Below are positions 20,717 to 30,481 of a DNA stretch of 64,000 bases, piece by piece (position 1 is the stretch's first letter; every line of letters begins with the position of its first letter). The stretch comes from Spiribacter roseus (lineage in GTDB: Bacteria; Pseudomonadota; Gammaproteobacteria; Nitrococcales; Nitrococcaceae). Both the position numbers and the translations under genes were made by a program. Below the pieces are notes generated by a model. The model worked only from the letters and a program-made list of their open reading frames with translations. It searched no databases and was not told where the DNA came from. The stretch is taken from the NCBI RefSeq assembly GCF_002813635.1, contig NZ_CP016382.1:1426001-1490000 (forward strand), written 5' to 3'.

Positions 20717-20744
20717 CTGCCACATTCCAGTCAACCGGATCCCG

Positions 20745-22019
20745 ATGCCAGTCGTCACCCTGGGGCTCAACCACGAATCCGCACCGCTCGCCGTCCGCGA
20801 GCAGGTGGTGTTGTCGGCGGAAACGCTGGACAGTGCACTGTCCGCGCTCGCCGAGCGCCCCGGCGTGCGCGAAGCCGCGGTATTGTCCACCTGCAACCGC
20901 ACCGAGATCTACGCGGTCCTGGCGCCTGAGGCCACTCCGGCCATCCTGCATCGCTGGCTGGCCCAGCAACAGGATCTGGACCCGGACTGGCTCGATCCGT
21001 ATCTGTACACGCTCGAGGGCCGGGATGCCGTTGTCCATCTCCTGCGGGTGGCCGCGGGCCTGGACTCGCTGGTGCTGGGCGAACCGCAGATCCTCGGCCA
21101 GGCCAAACTGGCCTATCACTCGGCCGCCGGCGCCGGACTCCTGGGCCAGATCCTGGACCGGCTTTTCCAGCATGCGTTTTCGCTGGCGAAGCGCGTGCGC
21201 ACCGAGACGGCGATCGGCGCCCATCCGGTGTCGGTGGCGTTTGCCGCGGTCACCCTGGCCCGTCAGATCTTCGATCGACTGGATCGCCGGCGCGCGCTGC
21301 TGATCGGCGCCGGGGAGATGATCGAACTCACCGCCCGGCACTTCCGCGAGCAGGGCATGGGTGAGCTGGTCATCGCCAACCGTAGCCGCGAACGGGCCGA
21401 GTCACTGGCAAGCACCTGTGGCGGCAGCGCGCTGGGACTGGACGAGCTTGAGGCGTTCCTGCCCCGTGCCGACATCATCATCTCCTGCACGGCCAGCCCC
21501 GAGCCGGTCCTCCACTACGATCAGGTCCGCGCAAGCCTGCGCCAGCGCCGCCATGAGCCGGTGTTCATGGTCGATCTGGCAGTGCCGCGGGATATCGAGA
21601 CCCGCATCGACCAGCTCGAGGATGTCTACCTGTACACTGTCGATGACCTGCGCGATGTCATCGACCGCAATCAGCGCAACCGCGCGGCGGCCGCCACCGA
21701 GGCGGAGGCCCTGGTCCAGGAGCAGGCCGACCGGTTCATGGACTGGGTGCGCACCCTCGATGCGGTCAGCGCCATCCGACGCTTTCGGCGCCACGGCGAG
21801 CGACAGCGCGAGTATGCCCTCGAGCAGGCACGCCGCGAGATCAGCGCCGGCCAGCCCCCGGAACAGGTGCTGGAGGCACTGGCGCACCGACTGACCCGCA
21901 AACTCCTGCATCTGCCCACGCTGGGCCTGCGTGAGGCGGCCCGCAGTGGCGATCCGGAAACCATCCGGCAGAGTCGTCGCATGCTGGGCATCGACGAAAG
22001 CCGGGACGACGACGAATGA
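20745..22019 (+). CDS. hemA: Glutamyl-tRNA reductase
   Basis: HemA reduces glutamyl-tRNA to glutamate-1-semialdehyde, the first committed step of tetrapyrrole synthesis by the C5 route. From the ATG at 20745 the protein has 424 residues. The nucleophilic Cys is Cys50 in [27 protein letters not shown] and the NADPH-binding [15 protein letters not shown] follow, with the C-terminal dimerisation helices. The frame is open far upstream, but that part is antisense to the TPR gene and has no family match. The hemA stop overlaps the prfA start (ATGA). Confidence 0.97.
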   Translation: MPVVTLGLNHESAPLAVREQVVLSAETLDSALSALAERPGVREAAVLSTCNRTEIYAVLAPEATPAILHRWLAQQQDLDPDWLDPYLYTLEGRDAVVHLLRVAAGLDSLVLGEPQILGQAKLAYHSAAGAGLLGQILDRLFQHAFSLAKRVRTETAIGAHPVSVAFAAVTLARQIFDRLDRRRALLIGAGEMIELTARHFREQGMGELVIANRSRERAESLASTCGGSALGLDELEAFLPRADIIISCTASPEPVLHYDQVRASLRQRRHEPVFMVDLAVPRDIETRIDQLEDVYLYTVDDLRDVIDRNQRNRAAAATEAEALVQEQADRFMDWVRTLDAVSAIRRFRRHGERQREYALEQARREISAGQPPEQVLEALAHRLTRKLLHLPTLGLREAARSGDPETIRQSRRMLGIDESRDDDE

Positions 22020-23104
22020 ACGACAACCTGCGCCGCAAGCTCCAGAGCCTTCTGGAGCGCCATGAAGAGATCGAGCAGTTGCTCGCCGACCCCGAGGTGA
22101 TCGGCGACAACCGCGAGTTCACCCGCCTCTCGCAGGAGTACTCGCGACTCGAACCGCTGGCGGCCACGCTGACGGCGTTCGAATCGGCGGAAACCGATCT
22201 GGCCCACGCCGAGGAGCTGGCCGAGGACGGCGACGAGGCGATGCGGGCGCTGGCCGAAGAGGAAATTGCCACCGCCCGTCGCCGTCTCGAGTCGCTTGAG
22301 CGGGATCTGACGCTGCTGATGATCCCCGAAGATCCCAACGACACCCGCAACACCTTCGTCGAGATCCGTGCCGGAACCGGCGGGGACGAGGCCGCGCTTT
22401 TCGCCGGCGATCTGCTGCGGATGTATCTACGCTACGCCGAACAGCAGGGCTGGCGGACCGAGCTGCTCAGTGAAAGCCCCGGCGAACAGGGCGGCTACCG
22501 CGAAGTGGTGGCGCGCATCGCCGGCGATCGGGTCTACTCAAGGCTCAAGTTCGAATCCGGCGCTCACCGGGTCCAGCGCGTGCCCGCCACCGAGTCCCAG
22601 GGCCGCATCCACACCTCGGCCTGCACGGTCGCCATCCTGCCCGAAGCCGGGGAAATTGATGAAATCGAGATCAACCCCGCGGATCTTCGCGTGGACACCT
22701 TCCGGGCCTCCGGCGCCGGAGGGCAGCACGTCAACAAGACGGACTCGGCCGTGCGCATGACGCATCTGCCCAGTGGCGTGGTCGTGGAATGCCAGGAGGA
22801 ACGCTCTCAGCACAAAAACCGGGCCAGGGCCCTGTCCCTGCTGCAGGCGAGATTGATGGACCAGCAGCGGGATGCGGCGGTGGCCGAGCGGACCGAGACC
22901 CGACGCCAGCTGGTGGGCACCGGTGATCGATCCGATCGCATCCGTACCTACAACTTCCCGCAGGGCCGGGTCACCGACCATCGGATCAATCTGACCCTGT
23001 ACAAGCTGGAGTCGATCCTCGCCGGCCATCTTGAATCAGTGATCGACCCGCTGATCAACGAGCACCAGGCCGACCAGCTCGCCGAGCTGTCGGCCGAACA
23101 GTAA
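22016..23104 (+). CDS. prfA: Peptide chain release factor 1
   Basis: RF1 terminates translation at UAA and UAG. 362 residues. The anticodon-like PAT motif is at residues 190-192 ([10 protein letters not shown]) and the catalytic GGQ at 235-237 ([15 protein letters not shown]). The GGQ glutamine is the target of PrmC, whose gene lies 2 kb downstream here rather than directly after prfA. The start overlaps hemA by four bases. It converges on dksA with a 15-base gap. Confidence 0.97.
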   Translation: MNDNLRRKLQSLLERHEEIEQLLADPEVIGDNREFTRLSQEYSRLEPLAATLTAFESAETDLAHAEELAEDGDEAMRALAEEEIATARRRLESLERDLTLLMIPEDPNDTRNTFVEIRAGTGGDEAALFAGDLLRMYLRYAEQQGWRTELLSESPGEQGGYREVVARIAGDRVYSRLKFESGAHRVQRVPATESQGRIHTSACTVAILPEAGEIDEIEINPADLRVDTFRASGAGGQHVNKTDSAVRMTHLPSGVVVECQEERSQHKNRARALSLLQARLMDQQRDAAVAERTETRRQLVGTGDRSDRIRTYNFPQGRVTDHRINLTLYKLESILAGHLESVIDPLINEHQADQLAELSAEQ

Positions 23105-23119
23105 ACCCGGCGTCGCGGC

Positions 23120-23551
23120 TCAGGCGACGCGCTGTTTCTCGCGGATCTCCTCGAGCGTCTTGCAGTCGACGCACAGCGTGGCGGTCGGCCGGGCCTCAAG
23201 CCGGCGGATGCCGATCTCGACACCGCATTCATCGCAGTACCCGTAGTCGTCCTTGCGGATCCGCTCCAGGGTCTTGTCGATCTTGCGGATCAGCTTGCGC
23301 TCGCGATCACGGGTGCGCAGCTCGAGGGCGAATTCCTCTTCCTGGGTCGCCCGGTCGGCCGGATCGGCGTAATGATTGGCGTCATCACGCATATGACTGA
23401 CCGTGCGCTCCACCTCTTCCTGCAGCTGCTGTTTCCACGCGCCGAGGATCGCCTCGAAATGCGCCAGCTGGGCCTCGCTCATGTAGGCCTCATCGTCGGC
23501 GGGCTGGTACGGCTCGATGCCGCGCACGGGCAGAGAAGCATTATCGGTCAT
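23120..23551 (-). CDS. dksA: RNA polymerase-binding transcription factor DksA
   Basis: DksA works with ppGpp in the secondary channel of RNA polymerase during the stringent response. The start at 23551 is chosen because GGAGG lies six bases before it; an ATG four codons upstream is itself part of that ribosome-binding site. This gives 143 residues with a coiled coil (about 30-95) and a four-Cys zinc site at Cys106, Cys109, Cys127 and Cys130 (CDEC, CVDC). It has its own likely promoter at 23578-23606. Confidence 0.95.
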   Translation of the reverse strand: MTDNASLPVRGIEPYQPADDEAYMSEAQLAHFEAILGAWKQQLQEEVERTVSHMRDDANHYADPADRATQEEEFALELRTRDRERKLIRKIDKTLERIRKDDYGYCDECGVEIGIRRLEARPTATLCVDCKTLEEIREKQRVA

Positions 23552-23577
23552 GGTTACCTCCATTGGCTCGACCGCTC

Positions 23578-23606
23578 ATTCAACTGCGCGCCGGCCGAGC
23601 GGTCAA
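23578..23606 (-). promoter_or_regulatory. sigma-70-like promoter of dksA
   Basis: On the minus strand TTGACC (23601-23606) and TTGAAT (23578-23583) are 17 bases apart. An inverted repeat (GACCGCTC at 23570-23577, GAGCGGTC at 23597-23604) has one arm in the -35 and the other just downstream of the -10, so it could act as an operator or as a weak terminator of the upstream aroG transcript. Confidence 0.42.
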
Positions 23607-23628
23607 GCGCGATCTCTCCTTGTCGGCC

Positions 23629-24702
23629 TCAGGCGATCCGCGCCTGAAGCGGTTGTGAGAGTTTTGCCGCGGCCTCGCGCAGCACACGCTCAGTGGTCGC
23701 CCAGTCAATGCAGCCATCGGTGATCGACACGCCATACTCAAGGGCCGACGGATCGTCGCCGAGCTTCTGCTTGCCCCAGCCGATCTGGCTCTCGATCATC
23801 ACTGCGACGATCGACCGGTTTCCTTCGACAATCTGATTGACCAGATTATCCATGACCAGCGGCTGCAGCCCCGGATCCTTGTTCGAATTGGCATGGCTGC
23901 AGTCCACCATCAGGCAGGCCGACAGCCCTTCGTCCGCCAGCGCCTTTTCGCACAGCGCAATGCTCACCGAATCGTAGTTGGGCTGATCACCGCCGCGCAG
24001 CACCACGTGTCCATAGCGATTGCCGGCGGTGCGGATGATCGCCGAGCGGCCATCGTGCTGGGTGATCCCCAGAAAACTGTGCGGGCTCGCCGCCGAGCGC
24101 ATGGCGTTGATGGCCACATCCAGGCTGCCGTCGGTCCCGTTCTTGAAGCCGACCGCCGTTGACAGGCCACTGGCCATTTCGCGATGGGTCTGCGACTCGG
24201 TGGTGCGGGCACCGATCGCGGTCCAGCTGATCAGATCACCCAGGTATTGCGGTGTAATCGGGTCGAGCGCCTCGGTACCGGCGGGCAGCCCGAGTTCCGC
24301 CAGATACAGCAGAAGATCGCGGGCCCGGCGGAGCCCCTCCTCGATGTCGAAACTGTCGTCCATGTAAGGGTCATTGATCAGGCCCTTCCAGCCCACCGTG
24401 GTGCGCGGTTTTTCGAAGTACACCCGCATGACGATGAACAGCGAGTCACTGAGCTCGTCATGCAGCGCCTTCAGTCGCCGGGCGTAGTCCTTGGCCGCGT
24501 CAAGGTCGTGGATCGAGCAGGGGCCGATCACCACCAGCAGGCGCGGGTCCCGGCCGTCGAGGATCGCCTCCACCGCAGCGCGGCCGGCCTTGACGGTCTC
24601 CTCGCCCGACGCCGAGAGGGGCTGCCGCGCCTTGAGCTCGGCCGGTGTGGGCAGCGGATCCTGGGCCAGGACGTTCAGGTTGTCGATGGGGGTCTCACTC
24701 AT
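23629..24702 (-). CDS. aroG: 3-deoxy-7-phosphoheptulonate synthase (type I DAHP synthase)
   Basis: DAHP synthase condenses PEP and erythrose-4-phosphate, the entry reaction of the shikimate pathway. 357 residues, AroF/G/H type. The PEP/metal motifs VVIGPCSIHD (near residue 60), PRTTVGWKGLINDP, GFKNGTDGS and VDCSHANSNKDP are intact. Which aromatic amino acid inhibits it cannot be read from the sequence with certainty, so the symbol stands for the family. Divergent from the Trm112-like gene across a 136-base region in which I see no other gene. Confidence 0.93.
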   Translation of the reverse strand: MSETPIDNLNVLAQDPLPTPAELKARQPLSASGEETVKAGRAAVEAILDGRDPRLLVVIGPCSIHDLDAAKDYARRLKALHDELSDSLFIVMRVYFEKPRTTVGWKGLINDPYMDDSFDIEEGLRRARDLLLYLAELGLPAGTEALDPITPQYLGDLISWTAIGARTTESQTHREMASGLSTAVGFKNGTDGSLDVAINAMRSAASPHSFLGITQHDGRSAIIRTAGNRYGHVVLRGGDQPNYDSVSIALCEKALADEGLSACLMVDCSHANSNKDPGLQPLVMDNLVNQIVEGNRSIVAVMIESQIGWGKQKLGDDPSALEYGVSITDGCIDWATTERVLREAAAKLSQPLQARIA

Positions 24703-24800
24703 GGCGTGTTGATCTCACTATGAACGTTATCGTCGATATCCGCATGGTAGCCCGGCGGCCGGATTTTCTCCACGCCCCGGGGCGCTGCCGGCCGGCAGTC

Positions 24801-24809
24801 TGCTATCCT
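24801..24809 (+). promoter_or_regulatory. possible extended -10 promoter for ycaR-prmC-moeB
   Basis: TGC followed directly by TATCCT (24804-24809) makes an extended -10 element 30 bases before the ATG at 24839. No convincing -35 is present. It lies over a TTG that would extend the ycaR frame upstream, which argues for the shorter protein. Confidence 0.3.
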
Positions 24810-24838
24810 TGGCCATCATCCCGACAGGTTCAATCGTC

Positions 24839-25105
24839 ATGGCTATCGATCGCAAATTACTCGACATTCTTTGCTGCCCGGTGACCAAGCAGCCGGTGCA
24901 TGTGCTGGGACGACGCGAGCTGAAGGCGCTGAACGAGCGCATCAACGCGGGCGACGTCCACTACCAGGACGACAGCCCCGTCGAGACGCCGCTCGAGGAG
25001 GGCCTGGTCACCGCCAATGAAGAGCGCATCTACCGGGTGGATGACGGCATCCCGGTGATGCTCGAAGAGCGCGCCATCAACCTGCGGGCCGCCGACCTGA
25101 AGTGA
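24839..25105 (+). CDS. ycaR: Trm112-like protein (UPF0434/YcaR family)
   Basis: A small Trm112-like domain protein of 88 residues, starting MAIDRKLLDILCCPVTKQPV and ending with the family's IPVMLEERAINL. In eukaryotes Trm112 is the zinc-binding partner that activates methyltransferases, including the release-factor methylase Mtq2; the bacterial role is not settled. E. coli YcaR (about 60 residues) lies near kdsB, whereas here the gene overlaps prmC (GTGA). The second Cys of the usual CPxC is Thr (CPVT), the later Cys is missing and about 25 residues are inserted, so the zinc site is probably lost. Confidence 0.85.
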   Translation: MAIDRKLLDILCCPVTKQPVHVLGRRELKALNERINAGDVHYQDDSPVETPLEEGLVTANEERIYRVDDGIPVMLEERAINLRAADLK

Positions 25106-25953
25106 CCGGGGCGGTGACGCTGGCCGAGGCCCGGCAGCGCGGGCAGCGGATGCTCGACGCGGTCAGCGTCAGTGCCGCCGTGGATGCGGACTGGCTGCTG
25201 GGCGCCGCCACCGGGCAATCCGCCGCGCAGCGCCGGGCCCATCCCGAGCAACCCCTGGCGGAGCCGGCCTGGCGGCGCTATCAGGGACTGCTCCAGCGGC
25301 GCTATCGCGGCGAGCCCGTCGCCTATCTGCTGGGCCGCTGCGGCTTCATGGACTTTGAACTGGCGGTGACGCCGGCGGTGCTCATCCCGCGCCCCGAAAC
25401 CGAACATCTGGTGGAGGCGGCACTCGAGTCCCCGGCCGCCCGGGTGCTCGAGCTGGGCACGGGCAGTGGTTGCATCGCCGTCGCGCTGGGCCGTGCCTGG
25501 CCCAACGCCCGTATCGACGCCACCGACCAGTCTGCCGAGGCGCTGACTGTGGCCAACCAGAACGCGGCGCTGCTCGGCGTCGGCAATCTGCGCCTGCGCC
25601 AGGGTGACTGGTACGAGCCGGTCGGCACCGCACGCTACGACCTGATCGTGTCCAATCCGCCCTACATCGGGCCCGCCGAGCCGGAGCCGGATCAGGGCGA
25701 TGCCCGCTTTGAGCCGCGTGCGGCGCTGCGTGCGGACGAATCGGGGCTGGCCGCGCTGCGCATCATCATCGAGGGCGCCGCCGCGCATCTCGAAGACGCC
25801 GGCCGGCTCTGGGTCGAACATGGGCATACCCAGGGGCCGGCGGTGCGGGAATACCTGGCCGCCCAGGGTTTTGAGGCCATCGAGACCCGGCGTGATCTGG
25901 CCGGGCACGAGCGGATCAGCGGTGGCCGCCGGGGAGCACAGCGCCATGAATGA
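25102..25953 (+). CDS. prmC: Release factor glutamine methyltransferase PrmC
   Basis: PrmC methylates the GGQ glutamine of RF1 and RF2 with S-adenosylmethionine. 283 residues, starting at a GTG overlapping the ycaR stop (GTGA). An N-terminal helical domain (1-75) is followed by the Rossmann domain with LELGTGSGCIAVALG (SAM loop, about 117-131) and the substrate-glutamine motif NPPY at 185-188. Pseudomonas-like order would be hemA-prfA-prmC-moeB; here prfA has been separated from prmC by dksA, aroG and ycaR. Confidence 0.95.
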   Translation: MTGAVTLAEARQRGQRMLDAVSVSAAVDADWLLGAATGQSAAQRRAHPEQPLAEPAWRRYQGLLQRRYRGEPVAYLLGRCGFMDFELAVTPAVLIPRPETEHLVEAALESPAARVLELGTGSGCIAVALGRAWPNARIDATDQSAEALTVANQNAALLGVGNLRLRQGDWYEPVGTARYDLIVSNPPYIGPAEPEPDQGDARFEPRAALRADESGLAALRIIIEGAAAHLEDAGRLWVEHGHTQGPAVREYLAAQGFEAIETRRDLAGHERISGGRRGAQRHE

Positions 25954-26704
25954 CGAGCAGCTGATCCGCTACAGCCGGCAGATCATGGTGCCGGGTCTGG
26001 ACCTTGACGGTCAGGCCCGGCTGTTGGCCAGCCGTATCCTGCTGGTGGGTGCCGGGGGGTTGGGCTCGGCAGTGGCACTCTATCTGGCCGCGGCGGGGGT
26101 CGGGCACCTGCGGGTGGCGGATTTCGATCGGGTCGAGCTCACCAACCTGCAGCGCCAGATCCTCCACGGCACGGCGGACATCGGCCGGCTGAAGACCGAC
26201 TCGGCCCGCGACCATGTCGCCGCGCTCAACCCGGAGGTCACCGTCGAGCCCATCGAGCAGGCCCTGGACGCCGATAATCTGCCCGCACTGGTCGCCGATG
26301 TGGATCTGGTGATCGACGGCTCCGATCGGTTCTCCACCCGCTTTGCGGTCAACGCGGCCTGTGTGCGGGCCGGCCGCCCACTGATCACCGGCGCTGTCAT
26401 CGGCATGGACGGACAGGTGGCCGTCCTGCGACCGGATCTGGAGGGCCCCTGCTACCGCTGCCTGTACGCCGATACCGGCGAAGAAACCCTTGGCTGCAGC
26501 GAAACCGGGGTGCTCGGGCCGCTACCCGGTGTCGTCGGCAGCCTGCAGGCCGTGGAGGCCATCAAGGTACTGACCGGGCTCGGGGAGCCGCTCAATCATC
26601 GTCTGTTGATGGTGGATGCAATGGATCAGCGCTGGCGGCGCATCGAGCTGCGCCGCGACCCCGCCTGTCCGGTGTGTGGCAGCGCCGCGAGTCAGTGGGA
26701 CTGA
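25946..26704 (+). CDS. moeB: Molybdopterin-synthase adenylyltransferase MoeB (HesA/MoeB/ThiF family)
   Basis: An E1-like enzyme that adenylates the C-terminal glycine of a sulfur-carrier protein such as MoaD. 252 residues from the ATG at 25946, overlapping prmC by eight bases. The nucleotide loop VGAGGLGSAVALYLA, DFDRVELTNLQRQ, two zinc CxxC pairs (CYRC and CPVC) and GPLPGVVGSLQAVEAIK are present. MoeB and ThiF cannot be told apart reliably by eye; the position after prmC matches moeB of Pseudomonas. The 3' end overlaps convergent hslO by 13 bases. Confidence 0.88.
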   Translation: MNDEQLIRYSRQIMVPGLDLDGQARLLASRILLVGAGGLGSAVALYLAAAGVGHLRVADFDRVELTNLQRQILHGTADIGRLKTDSARDHVAALNPEVTVEPIEQALDADNLPALVADVDLVIDGSDRFSTRFAVNAACVRAGRPLITGAVIGMDGQVAVLRPDLEGPCYRCLYADTGEETLGCSETGVLGPLPGVVGSLQAVEAIKVLTGLGEPLNHRLLMVDAMDQRWRRIELRRDPACPVCGSAASQWD

Positions 26705-27573
26705 CGGCTGTCGGGTGAGCGACTGGCAGGGTCGGTGAACATCGCCTCGATGTCGACGGCGTCAAACCGATAGGGCTCGTTGCAGAAGTCGCAGTGCACT
26801 TCCACGCGCCCCTCGGCTTCGAGGGTTTCGCGCATCTCCGCCTCGCCAAGGCCTTCCAGCATGGCCGCCACCCGCTCACGCGAACAGCGGCAGCGGAAGC
26901 GGAACGGCATCGGGTCGAACAGCCGGATGTCCTCTTCATGGAACAGGCGCCGGATAACCTCGCCCGGCGCCTGTTCGCGCAGTTCCGGCCCGGTGATGGT
27001 GGCCGCCAGCTGATCGGCCCGGGCCCAGGCGTCGGCGTCGCCATCGGCGGCATCGCTGGCCGGCAGGCGCTGGATCAGCATGCCCGCGGCATGCCCCTCA
27101 CGGGCGGACAGCCAGACCCGGGTGGGGAGCTGTTCGGACTCACTGAAATAATGCTCCAGCGCGGCGCCCAGACTGCCGCCGCGCAGATCCACCACCCCCT
27201 GATAGCGCTCGCCGTCCTTCTCGGGGTCGATGGTGATCGCCAGCGTCCCCTGCACGGCCTGCTCATCGATCGGGACATCCGCCGGCACCCGATCGCCGGT
27301 CCGCGCCATGGCGCGCAGCGATCCATCGCTGCCGGCCTGCACCAGCAGCAGCCGAAGCGGCCCGTCCGCCTGCAGCTGCAGGGTCAGATCGCAGGCCGAC
27401 TTGAGCGTGGCCGCCAGCAGCGCCACCGCCGCCAGGCCTTCGCCAATCAACCGATCGACGGCCGGCTCGTGGTCGGTGCGCCGGGTGATGGCGGTGAACG
27501 ATTCGTCGAGCTGCACGACTTCGCCACGCACGTCCGCGTTTTCGAACAGAAATCGATGAAGCCGATCAGTCAT
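26692..27573 (-). CDS. hslO: Redox-activated chaperone Hsp33
   Basis: Hsp33 is a cytoplasmic holdase chaperone switched on when oxidants release zinc from its C-terminal redox centre. 293 residues. The CxC-X30-CxxC zinc site is present (CRCS near 233-235 and CDFC near 266-269), with MPFRFRCRCSRERV just before. The N-terminal domain begins LHRFLFENADVRGEVV as in the family. It overlaps moeB tail to tail by 13 bases, so the two mRNAs share antisense 3' ends. Confidence 0.95.
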   Translation of the reverse strand: MTDRLHRFLFENADVRGEVVQLDESFTAITRRTDHEPAVDRLIGEGLAAVALLAATLKSACDLTLQLQADGPLRLLLVQAGSDGSLRAMARTGDRVPADVPIDEQAVQGTLAITIDPEKDGERYQGVVDLRGGSLGAALEHYFSESEQLPTRVWLSAREGHAAGMLIQRLPASDAADGDADAWARADQLAATITGPELREQAPGEVIRRLFHEEDIRLFDPMPFRFRCRCSRERVAAMLEGLGEAEMRETLEAEGRVEVHCDFCNEPYRFDAVDIEAMFTDPASRSPDSRQSH

Positions 27574-27579
27574 TGCGCA

Positions 27580-29013
27580 TCAACCGTCCAGCCGGCGTTT
27601 GAGGATCTCGTTGACCTGCTGCGGATTCGCCTTGCCGCCTGAGGCCTTCATCACCTGACCGACGAAAAAGCCCATCAGTTTCGTTTTACCGGCGCGGTAC
27701 TGCTCGAGCTGTCCGGGGTTGGCGGCGATCGCTTCCTCGACCATGGCCTCGATGGCGGCATTGTCGGTGACCTGACGCAGGCCGCGGTCGTTGATGACCG
27801 TGTCGGCATCGCCCTCGCCGTTCCAGAGGGCTTCGAATACCTCCTTGGCGATCTTCCCGGAAATGGTCTCGTCACGGATCCGCAGCAACAGCCCCGCCAG
27901 CATGGCGGCATCGATCGGGCTCTGGGTAATCTCGAGGCCGGCCTTATTGAGCGCTCCGGACAATTCGCCCATCACCCAGTTGGCCGACAGCTTGGCATCG
28001 CCGGCAGCGGCCGCCACCGCCTCGAAGTAGTCGGCCAGCTCGCGCGAGCCGGTGAGCACGCCGGCATCGTAGGCGGACAGGCCATAGTCGCGCTGAAAAC
28101 GCCCGGACTTGGCGTCGGGCAGTTCCGGCAGTTCGTCGCGCACCCGGTCGATGTGCGCGGAAGTGATCTCCAGCGGCAGAAGGTCGGGGTCGGGGAAGTA
28201 TCGATAGTCGTGGGCCTGCTCCTTACCCCGCATCGACCGGGTCTCACCCCGGTCGGGGTCGAACAGTCGGGTCTCCTGGATCACCTCGCCGCCGTCCTCG
28301 ATCAACTCGATCTGGCGTTCGATCTCGAAGTTGATGGCGCGCTCGACAAACCGGAATGAGTTCAGGTTCTTGAGCTCAGCCCGGGTGCCGAAACGGGTTT
28401 CCCCCACCGGCCGGACCGATACGTTGGCATCGCAGCGGAAACTGCCCTCCTGCATGTTGCCGTCGCAGATCCGCAGGTAGCGCACCAGCGAGTGCATCTT
28501 TTTCATGTACGCCACCGCCTCCCGGGCCGACCGCAGCTCGGGCTCCGAGACAATCTCGAGCAGCGGCGTGCCCGCCCGGTTGAGGTCGATACCGGTCATG
28601 CGCGTGAACCCCTCGTGAAGGCTCTTGCCGGCATCCTCCTCGAGGTGCGCGCGGGTGACGCCAATGCGCTTGCGGGTGCCGTCGTCCAATTCGATATCAA
28701 GGTGGCCGGCGCCCACCACCGGCAGTTCGTACTGCGAGATCTGGTAGCCCTTGGGCAGATCCGGGTAGAAGTAGTTCTTGCGCGCGAACACCGAGCGGCC
28801 CGCCACGTCGGCATTCAGCGCCAGCCCCAGGCGGATGGCATAGTCCACGGCGCGTTCGTTGAGCACCGGCAGCATCCCCGGCATGCCCAGATCGATCGCT
28901 GACGCCTGCCGGTTGGCCTCGGCCCCGTAGGCGGTCGGCGCGCCCGAGAAGATCTTGGTCCGGGTGGCGAGCTGCGCGTGCAGCTCAAGCCCGATCACTG
29001 CTTCGAATTGCAT
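27580..29013 (-). CDS. gatB: Asp-tRNA(Asn)/Glu-tRNA(Gln) amidotransferase subunit B
   Basis: GatB binds misacylated tRNA and carries the kinase site of the GatCAB amidotransferase. 477 residues: [16 protein letters not shown] at the N-terminus, the [16 protein letters not shown] motif, the CDANVSVRP zinc/metal region and a C-terminal tRNA-binding tail domain (YqeY-like) ending [17 protein letters not shown]. The subunit genes run gatC-gatA-gatB with gaps of five bases each. Whether the complex serves Asn, Gln or both depends on synthetases outside the window. Confidence 0.96.
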   Translation of the reverse strand: MQFEAVIGLELHAQLATRTKIFSGAPTAYGAEANRQASAIDLGMPGMLPVLNERAVDYAIRLGLALNADVAGRSVFARKNYFYPDLPKGYQISQYELPVVGAGHLDIELDDGTRKRIGVTRAHLEEDAGKSLHEGFTRMTGIDLNRAGTPLLEIVSEPELRSAREAVAYMKKMHSLVRYLRICDGNMQEGSFRCDANVSVRPVGETRFGTRAELKNLNSFRFVERAINFEIERQIELIEDGGEVIQETRLFDPDRGETRSMRGKEQAHDYRYFPDPDLLPLEITSAHIDRVRDELPELPDAKSGRFQRDYGLSAYDAGVLTGSRELADYFEAVAAAAGDAKLSANWVMGELSGALNKAGLEITQSPIDAAMLAGLLLRIRDETISGKIAKEVFEALWNGEGDADTVINDRGLRQVTDNAAIEAMVEEAIAANPGQLEQYRAGKTKLMGFFVGQVMKASGGKANPQQVNEILKRRLDG

Positions 29014-29018
29014 GTCCG

Positions 29019-30476
29019 CTACTCCTCCACCGGCGGCCGCTGACGGTGCCAGTCGGTGATCTGCTGATAGCCATGGGCCGCGCCCAACAGCCGTCCCTCA
29101 TCGAAGTGACTGCCGATCAGCTGCAGCCCGATGGGCCGGCCGCCGCCGAATCCCGCCGGCACGGACAGCGCCGGGAGGCCGGCCAGATTGACGGCGATGG
29201 TGAAGATGTCGGACAGGTACATCTGCACCGGATCGTCGGCCTTCGCGCCCAGCGGGAACGCCGTCGACGGCGCCGTGGGCCCGGCGATGACGTCCACTGA
29301 CTCGAACGCCCGGGCAAAGTCCTGCTGCACCAGTCGGCGCACCTGCTGGGCCTTGTGATAGTAGGCATCGTAGTAGCCCGCCGACAGGGCGTAGGTGCCC
29401 ACCATGATGCGGCGCTTGACCTCTTCGCCGAAGCCCTCGCCGCGGCTGCGCTTGTAGAGATCCTCGAGGTCGGCCGGCGCCTCGCAGCGGTAGCCGTAGC
29501 GCACACCGTCGAATCGCGACAGGTTGGATGACGCCTCCGCCGGTGCGATCACGTAATACACCGGCACCGCCATGCCGGCGTTGGGCAAAGAAATCTCCCG
29601 GACCTCGGCGCCGGCATCGCCCAGGGCCTGGGCGGCCGCGCTGATGCCGCCCGACACCTCGGCGTCGACGCCCTCCGCTTCGAGGAACTCACGGGGCAGC
29701 CCCACCCGCAGGCCGCGCAGATCGGTCGCGGCCATCTGTGCCCGGTAATCCGGTACCGGTCGGTCGACGCAGGTGGAATCGCGGCGGTCGAAGCCGGCCA
29801 TGCCCTGCAGCAGAATCGCCAGATCCTCGGCACTCGAGGCCATGGGGCCGGCCTGGTCCAGACTCGAGGCGAAGGCGACGATGCCATATCGCGAGACGCG
29901 GCCGTAGGTCGGCTTGAGGCCGCTGATCCCGGTGAGTGCCGCGGGCTGCCGGATGGAGCCACCGGTGTCCGTACCGGTGGCCGCCGGTACCAGACCCGCC
30001 GCGACGGCCGCCGCCGAACCGCCCGACGAACCACCGGGCACGGCCTGGCGGTCCCAGGGGTTTTTCACCGCGCCGAAATAACTCGTCTCATTGGATGAGC
30101 CCATGGCGAACTCATCCATATTGGTCTTGCCCACACTGACCGTGCCGGCCGCGCGCAGCCGCTCGACGACGAACGCGTCGTAGGGCGGCACGAAGTTCTC
30201 GAGCATGCGGCTGGCGCAGCTCGTGCGGACGCCCTCGGTGCAGAAGATATCCTTGTGGGCGATGGGGATACCGGTCAGCGGCCCCGCCTCGCCGCGGGCG
30301 CGGGCGGCGTCCGCCGCTTCAGCCTCGGCCAGCGCCGATTCAGGCGTCACGGTGATGAAGGCGTTCAGGTCGGCCGCCCGCTCGATGCGCTCGAGCGCGG
30401 CGCGGGTCAACTCGACGCTGGAGCACTCGCCGCGCTCGAGCGCCGCCGCCAGTTCGGCAATGGTCTGGTCATGCAT
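29019..30476 (-). CDS. gatA: Asp-tRNA(Asn)/Glu-tRNA(Gln) amidotransferase subunit A
   Basis: GatA is the glutaminase of GatCAB and releases ammonia that is channelled to GatB. 485 residues, an amidase-signature enzyme with the Ser-cisSer-Lys triad visible: Lys75 (AHKDIF), the [15 protein letters not shown] loop with the cis-Ser at about 150, and Ser174 in [12 protein letters not shown]. It follows gatC after five bases. Confidence 0.97.
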   Translation of the reverse strand: MHDQTIAELAAALERGECSSVELTRAALERIERAADLNAFITVTPESALAEAEAADAARARGEAGPLTGIPIAHKDIFCTEGVRTSCASRMLENFVPPYDAFVVERLRAAGTVSVGKTNMDEFAMGSSNETSYFGAVKNPWDRQAVPGGSSGGSAAAVAAGLVPAATGTDTGGSIRQPAALTGISGLKPTYGRVSRYGIVAFASSLDQAGPMASSAEDLAILLQGMAGFDRRDSTCVDRPVPDYRAQMAATDLRGLRVGLPREFLEAEGVDAEVSGGISAAAQALGDAGAEVREISLPNAGMAVPVYYVIAPAEASSNLSRFDGVRYGYRCEAPADLEDLYKRSRGEGFGEEVKRRIMVGTYALSAGYYDAYYHKAQQVRRLVQQDFARAFESVDVIAGPTAPSTAFPLGAKADDPVQMYLSDIFTIAVNLAGLPALSVPAGFGGGRPIGLQLIGSHFDEGRLLGAAHGYQQITDWHRQRPPVEE

Positions 30477-30481
30477 GGGAT

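Noticed and set aside
19200-20744. In-frame upstream extension of hemA by over 500 codons
   Set aside because: It is antisense to the TPR lipoprotein and has no family similarity; HemA homology begins at 20745, with a promoter directly before it.
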